This document shows, piece after piece, positions 11,049 to 18,479 of a stretch of DNA of 64,000 bases (its first letter is position 1; each line of letters opens with the position of its first letter). The translations under genes were made by a program, and so were the position numbers. The notes beneath the pieces are model-generated. The model was not told the DNA's origin, did not search any database, and was given only the letters and a program-made list of their open reading frames with translations. The DNA is from an uncultured Oceanospirillales bacterium. Its GTDB lineage: Bacteria > Pseudomonadota > Gammaproteobacteria > Xanthomonadales > SZUA-36. Location of the stretch: NCBI GenBank assembly GCA_913055655.1, contig CAJXKA010000004.1, forward strand, positions 186,001-250,000. The letters are read 5' to 3'.

Positions 11049-12071
11049 TTATAGTTTGACCGGCGCCGGTTTGACGATGGCCAGGTCCAGTTCTTCGGCC
11101 CGGTGACAGGCAACCCAGTCGCCATGCGGCATCCTTCGCAGTGCCGGTACGTCGCGATGGCAGCGATTGACGGCATAGGGGCAACGTGTGTGAAACACGC
11201 AGCCCTTCGGGGGCGCGAGCGGGGACGGCATGTCGTCGGTCAGCCCGGTATCCGGGCGGGATCGCGCCACGGCCGGGTCCGGAACCGGCGCCGATCGGAT
11301 CAGCGCGCTGGTGTAAGGGTGCAGCGGCTTCCGGTAAAGCGCGCCGGCTTCCGCCACTTCCATCGCCCGGCCCAGGTACATCACCATCACGCGGTCACAG
11401 ATATGGCGCACGATGGACAGGTCATGGGCAATGAACACCAGCGACAGGCGCAGTTTCCGCTGCAGGTCGCGCAGCAGGTTGATGATCTGCGCCTGGATGG
11501 ACACGTCCAGCGCACTCACCGGCTCGTCGCAAACGATCAGCTTCGGGTTCAGCACCAGCGCCCGGGCGATGCCGATGCGCTGGCACTGGCCGCCGGAGAA
11601 CTCGTGCGGGTAACGGTTCACCTGGTTCGGCAGCAGGCCGACCAGCTTCATCATGCCGCGGACGCGTTCCATCACCTGCACCCGGGCGATCTCCGGGTAA
11701 AAGGTCCAGAGCGGCTCGGCGATGATGTCGCCGACGGTCATGCGCGGGTTCAGCGACGCCAGCGGGTCCTGGAAGATGATCTGCAGTTCCTTGCGCTTGC
11801 GGCGCATGGTCTTGTCATCAAGCTTCAGCAGGTCCTCGCCCAGCCACAGCACCCGGCCCCGGCGCGCGGGCACCAGGCCCAGCAGTGCGCGCGCCAGCGA
11901 TGACTTGCCGCAGCCGGACTCGCCGACCACGCCCAGGGTTTCGCCGCGGGCGAGCTCGAAACTGACGCCGTCAACGGCTTTCAGGTCGACGTTGCGGCGG
12001 TGGAACAGGCCGCCCTGCTGAACCGCGTACCAGACCGACAGGTCCTGCACTTTCAGCACGGTGTCGCTCAT
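11049..12071 (-). CDS. Peptide ABC transporter ATP-binding protein (OppF/DppF type)
   Basis: This ATPase would power an inner-membrane peptide importer. It has 340 aa with Walker A GESGCGKSSLAR, signature FSGGQCQRIGIARAL and Walker B LIVCDEPVSALDVS. The C-terminal oligopeptide-transporter extension includes GCVFHTRCPYAVNRC with the family's cysteines. Its ATG overlaps the stop of the partner ATPase gene (ATGA), so the two are translationally coupled and likely form a heterodimer. Confidence 0.93.
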   Translation of the reverse strand: MSDTVLKVQDLSVWYAVQQGGLFHRRNVDLKAVDGVSFELARGETLGVVGESGCGKSSLARALLGLVPARRGRVLWLGEDLLKLDDKTMRRKRKELQIIFQDPLASLNPRMTVGDIIAEPLWTFYPEIARVQVMERVRGMMKLVGLLPNQVNRYPHEFSGGQCQRIGIARALVLNPKLIVCDEPVSALDVSIQAQIINLLRDLQRKLRLSLVFIAHDLSIVRHICDRVMVMYLGRAMEVAEAGALYRKPLHPYTSALIRSAPVPDPAVARSRPDTGLTDDMPSPLAPPKGCVFHTRCPYAVNRCHRDVPALRRMPHGDWVACHRAEELDLAIVKPAPVKL

Positions 12072-13030
12072 GAAGGATCCTCCAGGTGACAGCGGCTGGC
12101 GCGGCCTTCGCCCAGGTCAAACAGCGGCGGCGGCTCGGCACAGGCATCAAATGCCCGGTCACAACGCTCACGGAACACGCACCCACCGGGCAGGTCCGAC
12201 AGGTTCGGCGGGTTTCCGGGAATGGCATGCAGGGTATCGTCGATGCGGTCGAGCCGGGGAATCGAATCCAGCAGCCCGCGCGTGTAGGGGTGGCGCGGCG
12301 AGTCGAAAATCTCGCGCACCGTGCCGGTCTCCACCACCTGGCCGGCGTACATCACGAGGATCCGGTCGCACACGCCCGCCACCGCGCCCAGGTCGTGGGT
12401 GATCAGCACGGTGGCCATGTGCGAACGCCGGGCGACATCGCCCACCAGGCGCGCGATCCGGGCCTGGACGGTGACATCCAGCGCCGTGGTCGGCTCGTCG
12501 GCGATCAGGATTTCGGGCTCGCACAACAGCCCCATGGCGATGGTGATGCGCTGGCGCATGCCGCCGGAGAACTGGTGCGGATAGTGGCCAATGCGCTCGT
12601 CCGGGTCGGGAATCCGGACCGCACGCAGCATCTCGACGGCATGCGCCCGGGCCTCGGCGCGCCCCAGGCCAAGATGGTGCATGGGGCCGTCAATCATCTG
12701 CTTTTCGATGGACAGGTAGGGGTTCAGGGCCGACATCGGGTCCTGGAAGATCATCGCGATGTCGTGGCCGCGGTGGCGGTTGAGATCACGTGAAGACATG
12801 GCCATCAGGTCTTCACCGTGAAACCGCGCCTGCCCGTTGGCGCTGCCGTTCTCCGCCAGCAGCCCCATGATGGCCAGGAAGGCCTGGGTCTTGCCGGACC
12901 CCGATTCACCCACGACGGCGAGTGATTCGCCGGGCGACAGGTCGAAATCGATACCCCTCACCGCTTCGACATCGCCATCCGGGGTGTCGAAGCGGACCTG
13001 CAGGTCGCGCACTTCAAGCAGCGCGCTCAT
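12068..13030 (-). CDS. Peptide ABC transporter ATP-binding protein (OppD/DppD type)
   Basis: This is the second ATPase of the importer, 320 aa. Walker A is GESGSGKTQAF, the signature FSGGMRQRITIAMGLL and Walker B ILIADEPTTALDVTVQ. The C-terminus carries GGCVFRERCDRAFDAC plus a later cysteine, the four-cysteine motif common to OppD/DppD proteins. It lies 22 bp after the permease gene and overlaps the second ATPase gene by 4 bp. Confidence 0.93.
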   Translation of the reverse strand: MSALLEVRDLQVRFDTPDGDVEAVRGIDFDLSPGESLAVVGESGSGKTQAFLAIMGLLAENGSANGQARFHGEDLMAMSSRDLNRHRGHDIAMIFQDPMSALNPYLSIEKQMIDGPMHHLGLGRAEARAHAVEMLRAVRIPDPDERIGHYPHQFSGGMRQRITIAMGLLCEPEILIADEPTTALDVTVQARIARLVGDVARRSHMATVLITHDLGAVAGVCDRILVMYAGQVVETGTVREIFDSPRHPYTRGLLDSIPRLDRIDDTLHAIPGNPPNLSDLPGGCVFRERCDRAFDACAEPPPLFDLGEGRASRCHLEDPS

Positions 13031-13052
13031 CGCAGCTTCACCGCGCGCCGGG

Positions 13053-13964
13053 TCACAGCCGGTCCTTCGGGTCGAGGGCGTCGCGCAGGCCGTCGCCGAT
13101 GAAATTGAAGCAATACAGCGTCACCACCAGGAAGAACGCCGGGAACACCAGCGTCCAAGGCGCCGTTTCCATGTCCTGCGCGCCGTCTGCCACCAGGCCG
13201 CCCCAGGAGCTCATCGGTTCCTGCACGCCCAGGCCCAGGAAGCTCAGGAACGATTCCACCAGGATGACCTGCGGGATGGTCAGCGTGACATAGACCATGA
13301 CTACGCCCAGCAGGTTGGGAATGATGTGACGGCGGATGATGTCCGGCCCCTGCACGCCGCAGGCGCGCGCCGCCTCGACGAACTCCATGCGCTTCAGGCT
13401 GAGCGTCTGGCCGCGGACGATGCGCGCCATGTCCAGCCAGTTGACGGCGCCGACGGCAACGAAAATCAGGATGATGTGACGGCCGAACACCACCATCAGC
13501 AGGATGACAAAGAACATGAAGGGCAGGGCGTAGATGATATCCACGGCGCGCATCATCAACCGGTCGGCGGCCCCGCCGTAGAACCCCGCGACCGCCCCGT
13601 AGGTGACGCCAATCACCAGGCTGACCAGTGTCGCCACCAAACCGACCAGCAGGGAAATGCGTCCACCCTGCAGCGTCCGCACCAGGATGTCGCGCCCCAC
13701 CGCGTCGGTGCCGAACCAGTGGCCGTTGGCCCAGCTGGGTGGCGAAGCGGTGTGGTCCCAGTCGGTGTAGTCCATGTCCCAGGGACTGAGCCACGGCCCG
13801 ACCACCACCGCCACGATCATGACGGCCATGACGATGGCGGCGGTCACCGCCGCGCGGTTCTTCAGCAAGCGGTGCCAGGCGTCCTCCCAGGGCGAGCGGC
13901 CCTTGACGTCGCCCAGCGTGAGCGCCGCTTCAAACGCGTCAGCAGTGTGCTCAGCCTTCGCCAT
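13053..13964 (-). CDS. Peptide ABC transporter permease (OppC/DppC type)
   Basis: This is an inner-membrane channel subunit of 303 aa. One N-terminal membrane helix is followed by the binding-protein-dependent permease core; the EAA-type loop EFVEAARACGVQGPDI contacts the ATPases. FGTDAVGRDILVRTLQGGRI is the characteristic periplasmic signature of OppC/DppC. It overlaps the preceding permease gene by 14 bp. Confidence 0.94.
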   Translation of the reverse strand: MAKAEHTADAFEAALTLGDVKGRSPWEDAWHRLLKNRAAVTAAIVMAVMIVAVVVGPWLSPWDMDYTDWDHTASPPSWANGHWFGTDAVGRDILVRTLQGGRISLLVGLVATLVSLVIGVTYGAVAGFYGGAADRLMMRAVDIIYALPFMFFVILLMVVFGRHIILIFVAVGAVNWLDMARIVRGQTLSLKRMEFVEAARACGVQGPDIIRRHIIPNLLGVVMVYVTLTIPQVILVESFLSFLGLGVQEPMSSWGGLVADGAQDMETAPWTLVFPAFFLVVTLYCFNFIGDGLRDALDPKDRL

Positions 13965-14895
13965 AGCGCACCCTGGGGTTCATCCAGACATACAGCAGGT
14001 CGACGATGAAGTTCAGCACGATGATCAGGAAGCCGTAAAACACCACCACGCCCATGACCAGCGTGTAATCGCGGTTCAGCGCGCCCTGTACGAAGTAGCT
14101 GCCCAGGCCGGGTATGGCGAAAATCCGTTCGACCACCACGGAGCCGGTCACCAGCCCGGCCGCGGCCGGGCCCAGCCAGGACACCACGGGCAGCAGCGCC
14201 GGCTTCAGCGCGTAGCCGAAGATCACCTGTCGCCCGGGCAGGCCCTTGGCGCGCGCGGCGCGGATGAAATTGCTGTGCAGCACCTCGATCATGCTGCCAC
14301 GCGTCAGGCGCGCGATGTAGGCGATCACCGGCAACGCCAGCGTGATCACGGGCAGCACCAGGCGCGTCCAGCCACCTTCCCAGCCCCCGGCCGGCAACCA
14401 GCCGGCATACACCGCGAGCAACAGGATCAGTACCGGCGCGACAACAAAATTGGGGATCGAGATGCCCAGCATCGCGAAACCCATCACCGTGTAATCGGTC
14501 GGCCGGTTCTGCCGGAGCGCCGCCAGCACCCCCACGGACACGCCCACCAGCAGGGACAGCACCAGGGCCAGTCCGCCAATGGTCAGCGACACCGGGAAGC
14601 CCTGGGCGATCAGTTCGTTGACGGTCCAGTCCCGGTACTGGAACGAGGGCCCGAAATCGAACCGCAGCACCTGGCCCAGGTAGCGGAAATACTGCTGGAT
14701 CAACGGTTCGTCCAGGTGGTATCGCGCCTCCAGGTTGGCCTGGATGTCCGGCGGCAGCGCCTTTTCGGCGTCGAACGGTCCGCCGGGCGCCACCCGCATC
14801 ATGAAGAACACGATGGTGATCAATATCAGCAGGGTCGGGACCAGGCCCAGCAGCCGCCGGCCCGCGTGCCGCATGACACCGGTCTCGGCGCTCAC
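13951..14895 (-). CDS. Peptide ABC transporter permease (OppB/DppB type)
   Basis: This is the first channel subunit, 314 aa, with an N-terminal helix (LLGLVPTLLILITIVFFMM), a large periplasmic loop and the five-helix permease core. The EAA loop is NFIRAARAKGLPGRQVI. ATGA overlap with the binding-protein gene upstream shows tight translational coupling. The pattern VFFMMRVAPGGPFDAEKALP is typical of OppB proteins. Confidence 0.94.
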   Translation of the reverse strand: MSAETGVMRHAGRRLLGLVPTLLILITIVFFMMRVAPGGPFDAEKALPPDIQANLEARYHLDEPLIQQYFRYLGQVLRFDFGPSFQYRDWTVNELIAQGFPVSLTIGGLALVLSLLVGVSVGVLAALRQNRPTDYTVMGFAMLGISIPNFVVAPVLILLLAVYAGWLPAGGWEGGWTRLVLPVITLALPVIAYIARLTRGSMIEVLHSNFIRAARAKGLPGRQVIFGYALKPALLPVVSWLGPAAAGLVTGSVVVERIFAIPGLGSYFVQGALNRDYTLVMGVVVFYGFLIIVLNFIVDLLYVWMNPRVRYGEG

Positions 14896-16583
14896 GGCCG
14901 CGGCTCCGATTTGAGCAGGAACATGTGGCGACTGTAGTGGTGATCCATCACGTTCGACGCCCAGCCGCGCAGGTGCGGGTCGACCAGCCGGCGCGTGACA
15001 TAGGTGTACAGCGGAATGATGGGCTGGTCCTCCAGCAGCACCCGCTCGGCCTCGACCATCAGTCGCCGGCGGCGCGCGGGGATACGCTCCGAGGCTGCCT
15101 GGGCCAGCAGCGAGTCATACAGGGAATCGCTGTAACCATAGTCATTCTGGCCGTGGCCGGTGCGGAACATCTCCAGGAAGGTGAACGGGTCGGCGTAATC
15201 GCCGATCCAGCCGGCGCGGAATACCTGGGTCAGCACCCGCTGCTGGCGGTTCTGCAGGAACACCTTCCATTCCTCGTTGATCAGCTCCGTGTGCACGCCC
15301 AGCACCTGCTTCCACATCGAGGCCACCGCCAGCGCCACCTTCTTGTGGTTCTGGCTGGTGTTGTAGCGAAGCTGGATGCGCAGTGGCTGGTCGGGGCCGT
15401 AACCGGCGGCCTCGTACAGCCTGCGGGCCTCTTCCTCGCGTTGTTGCTGGGTCCAGCTGGCCCATTCGGGCGCGGGCGGCTCGTACTCGCCGATGCCGGG
15501 CGGCACCAGGTTGAAGGTCGGGCGTTCACCGAACCGGGTCACCTTGTCGGTCAGGATCCCGCGGTCCACCGCCAGCACCAGCGCCCGCCGCAGTTCCGGC
15601 GAATGCTGGAACGGCTCACGACCGAGGTTGTAGCCAAGGAAATAGGACCCCAGCCACGGGCTCACGACCAGTTCGTCCGGGTAATCTTCGCGCAGCCAGT
15701 CGAAATGGTTCGCCGGCACTTCCCAGGTCCAGTGCAACTGCCCGGCGCGGTACTGCTTGACCGCCGCGCCGCTGTCTTCGTAGGGGTAATAGACCACGCG
15801 GTCGAGGATGACCTCATCCACGCCGTGGTAATGCGGGTTACGCGCCAGCTCTATGCGCGAACGCACCTGCCAGTCGGTCAGCACGAAGGCGCCGTTGGAC
15901 ACCAGGTTGCCCGGGCGTGGATAGCGGGGGCCGTGTGTCGCCACGCTGGCGCGGTGCACCGGGTACGTCGACGCATGGCTGAGCAGGCCCAGGAAGTACG
16001 GCGTCGGGTCGACCAGCGTGATCTGCAGGCTGTAGTCGTCGAGTGCGACGACGCCCAGGGTGTCCGGGGACGCAGCACCCGCCAGTACGGCCGTCGCCCC
16101 GGCGATGGGCCGCAGCACATGCGCGTAATGGGACGCGGTGGCCGGGTCCGCGCTGCGCCGAAACCCCTCGACGAAATCAACCGCGGTGACCGGATCGCCA
16201 TTGGACCAGCGGCCGTCGCGGCGCAGGTGGAAGGTGTAGACCCGGCCGTCATGGCTGATGTTCCAGCGCGCCGCGGCGCCGGGAATAATGGCGCCGTCCG
16301 GCGCCTCGGCGGTCAGGCCCTCGAACAGGTCGCGCAGGATGTTGGCCGCCGGCACGCCCTGGGCCAGGTGCGGGTCCAGCGTCTGCGGCTCGTTGCCGTT
16401 GTCGCGGTGCAGGACCTGTTCGCCCGCCAGCACTTCCGGGGCCGGGCGACCATCCACCATGCGCAACTCGACCGGCTGCTGGCGGTGGACGGCGTCGCGG
16501 GCACGCGGGCCCGGCGCCTCATCCCTACCGCAGCCGGCGAGCAATACGCAGGTCAGCACGAATGCGAAATACCGGACGGACAT
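14892..16583 (-). CDS. Periplasmic peptide-binding lipoprotein (OppA/SBP_bac_5 family)
   Basis: This would capture oligopeptides and deliver them to the OppBCDF-type complex encoded next to it. From the ATG at 16583 the product has 563 aa and starts MSVRYFAFVLTCVLLAGC, a clean lipoprotein signal. Near residue 65 it has NEPQTLDPHLAQG, the entry motif of family 5 binding proteins, and the ANNPHYHG-like ARNPHYHGVDEVILDRV element follows later. An upstream extension to 16775 lacks a signal and is rejected. A lipidated OppA in a Gram-negative is somewhat less usual. Confidence 0.92.
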   Translation of the reverse strand: MSVRYFAFVLTCVLLAGCGRDEAPGPRARDAVHRQQPVELRMVDGRPAPEVLAGEQVLHRDNGNEPQTLDPHLAQGVPAANILRDLFEGLTAEAPDGAIIPGAAARWNISHDGRVYTFHLRRDGRWSNGDPVTAVDFVEGFRRSADPATASHYAHVLRPIAGATAVLAGAASPDTLGVVALDDYSLQITLVDPTPYFLGLLSHASTYPVHRASVATHGPRYPRPGNLVSNGAFVLTDWQVRSRIELARNPHYHGVDEVILDRVVYYPYEDSGAAVKQYRAGQLHWTWEVPANHFDWLREDYPDELVVSPWLGSYFLGYNLGREPFQHSPELRRALVLAVDRGILTDKVTRFGERPTFNLVPPGIGEYEPPAPEWASWTQQQREEEARRLYEAAGYGPDQPLRIQLRYNTSQNHKKVALAVASMWKQVLGVHTELINEEWKVFLQNRQQRVLTQVFRAGWIGDYADPFTFLEMFRTGHGQNDYGYSDSLYDSLLAQAASERIPARRRRLMVEAERVLLEDQPIIPLYTYVTRRLVDPHLRGWASNVMDHHYSRHMFLLKSEPRP

Positions 16584-16647
16584 CGATGGGCCTGGAACGG
16601 GTTTCCCGTGTATCCTAATCCATTCGAAGAATGTTGGGAGACCCGCC

Positions 16648-18012
16648 TTGGCCGGGACCGATTCCAGCCCGGTCATCACGGGCAAAAACCAGCTGGTCGA
16701 ATACCTTGAATCCGGCTGCAAACCGCCGGAACGCTGGCGACTGGGAACCGAGCACGAGAAATTCGGTTTTACCACCGCGGACCTGGCGCCGTTGCCCTAC
16801 GAGGGCCCCAGCGGTATTGGCGCCGTTCTGTCCGGGCTGGCCGAGCAGTTTCCGTGGCAGCCGGTGACCGAGAACGGCAACATCATCGCCCTGCTGGACG
16901 ACACCGGCGCGTCCATCACCCTGGAGCCGGCCGGCCAGCTGGAGTTGTCCGGTGCGCTGCTGGACGACATCCACCAGACCTGCCGCGAGGTCAACACGCA
17001 CCTGAAACAGGTCAAGGCCGTCTGCGACCCGCTGGGCGTGTCGTTCCTGGGCATGGGTTTCCATCCCACGCGCCGCCGCGACGAAATGCCGTGGATGCCG
17101 AAATCGCGCTACCGCATCATGCGCGACTACATGCCGAAAGTCGGTTCCATGGGCCTGGACATGATGACCCGCACCTGCACCGTGCAGGTGAACCTGGATT
17201 TCGGCTCCGAGGCCGACATGGTGGCCAAGTTCCGCACCTCGCTGGCGCTGCAGCCGGTGGCCACCGCGCTGTTCGCCAACTCGCCCTTCGTCGAGGGCAG
17301 GCCCAGCGGCTACCTGAGTTATCGCTCCCACGTGTGGGAAGACACCGACCCGGACCGCACCGGCATCCTGCCCTGGGTGTTCGAGGACGGCATGGGCTTC
17401 GAGCGCTACGTGGACTACATGCTGGACGTGCCGATGTACCTGGTCCGGCGCGATGGCGGCTACGTCGACTGCGCCGGCATGTCGTTCCGCGATTTCATGG
17501 CCGGTCGCCTGCCGGCGCTGCCCGGTGAACGGCCCACCATGGCCGACTGGGAAGACCACCTCACCACGGCGTTCCCGGAAGTGCGCCTGAAGCGCTTCCT
17601 GGAAATGCGCGGCGCCGATGGCGGGCCGTGGGACCGGCTGTGCGCCCTGCCGGCATTCTGGGCCGGCCTGCTGTACCACCCGGCCTCGCTGGAAGCGGCG
17701 TGGGATATCGCCCGCGACTGGACCATCGAGGAGCGCGCCGCGCTACGCCACGACGCCGCGCGCGTGGGCCTGGCGGCGCAAGTGGGTGGCCGCACATTGC
17801 AGGACATTTCGCTGGAGCTGCTGGACCTGGCCCGCATGGGCCTGGCCGCCCGCAACCGACTGGACGCGGCCGGCGACAACGAAAGCGGCTTCCTGGCCCC
17901 ATTGCAGCGCACCGCGGAAACCGGCGAGACACCCGCCGACCGCAAGCTGGCCCTGTACGAGGAAGAATGGAACGGCTCTGTGGAGCCGCTATTTCGGGAT
18001 TTTGCTTATTGA
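16648..18012 (+). CDS. gshA: Glutamate-cysteine ligase (GCS2, plant/alphaproteobacterial type)
   Basis: This catalyses the first step of glutathione synthesis, joining glutamate and cysteine with ATP. The protein has 454 aa with RLGTEHEKFGF near the N-terminus (metal/ATP site) and MTRTCTVQVNLDFGS in the core, matching the plant-type class rather than E. coli GshA. The start is read as TTG at 16648: GGGAG at 16636-16640 lies seven bases before it and no ATG is in frame nearby. The gene diverges from the peptide transporter 64 bp away. gshB is not in the window. Confidence 0.92.
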   Translation: MAGTDSSPVITGKNQLVEYLESGCKPPERWRLGTEHEKFGFTTADLAPLPYEGPSGIGAVLSGLAEQFPWQPVTENGNIIALLDDTGASITLEPAGQLELSGALLDDIHQTCREVNTHLKQVKAVCDPLGVSFLGMGFHPTRRRDEMPWMPKSRYRIMRDYMPKVGSMGLDMMTRTCTVQVNLDFGSEADMVAKFRTSLALQPVATALFANSPFVEGRPSGYLSYRSHVWEDTDPDRTGILPWVFEDGMGFERYVDYMLDVPMYLVRRDGGYVDCAGMSFRDFMAGRLPALPGERPTMADWEDHLTTAFPEVRLKRFLEMRGADGGPWDRLCALPAFWAGLLYHPASLEAAWDIARDWTIEERAALRHDAARVGLAAQVGGRTLQDISLELLDLARMGLAARNRLDAAGDNESGFLAPLQRTAETGETPADRKLALYEEEWNGSVEPLFRDFAY

Positions 18013-18479
18013 GCGTCGCCCGGCGACGGCGTCGCCACTGCACCGGTCTCGTCGAGCAGCACCAGGCGCCAGTCCCCGGCGTCGATGGACGAATGATCGA
18101 AACCGATGCGGTAGTCACGGCCCGCTTCGAACACCGCCTCCAGTGGCGCGATGCGAACACCGGCGTCGCCCCGGGCTGACTTGCATCGTGATGTATCGAG
18201 CCTGACGACACCGCTGACCCGGTGAACGCCGGGCAGGATTTCAATGCGCCAGTCGGCTGCGGGCACACGCGCCGAAGCCGGGTCGGTCATCGTCACCGGA
18301 ACCGCCGGCCGACCGTCGATCACGACGGACTCGAGCGACGACAGGCACGCTTCGGGGTCGGCTGTCACGCTGGCGAGTGACGCGACATCGCCCTGCGCGG
18401 ATGCCTGCGGCGCCAGGCCAGCCAGGCCGATAACGACCGCGACGCGGGCCAGCTCGAGAATGGAGGCGCGCCAATTCAG
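18006..18479 (-). CDS. Small secreted protein of unknown function, probable CTG start
   Basis: The only ordinary start in this frame is a GTG at 18368 (120 aa), which would omit a clear signal peptide. Reading upstream, the frame encodes ILELARVAVVIGLAGLAPQA and then SA, a hydrophobic leader with an Ala-x-Ala cleavage site, and is open back into algC without any ATG, GTG or TTG. A CTG at 18479 overlaps the algC stop as CTGA and has GGAG eight bases upstream, giving 157 aa. The mature part has cysteines near residues 46 and 100 but no family I recognise. It overlaps gshA by 7 bp tail to tail. Confidence 0.6.
   Translation of the reverse strand: MNWRASILELARVAVVIGLAGLAPQASAQGDVASLASVTADPEACLSSLESVVIDGRPAVPVTMTDPASARVPAADWRIEILPGVHRVSGVVRLDTSRCKSARGDAGVRIAPLEAVFEAGRDYRIGFDHSSIDAGDWRLVLLDETGAVATPSPGDAQ

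Noticed and set aside
12786-12801. TCACGTGAAG inside the OppD-type gene as a parS site
   Set aside because: Only 9 of 16 positions match TGTTTCACGTGAAACA, and the site is coding sequence.
18006-18368. The short GTG-start form (120 aa) as the true small protein
   Set aside because: It removes a well-formed signal peptide that is in frame just upstream, and the CTG form has a better ribosome site.
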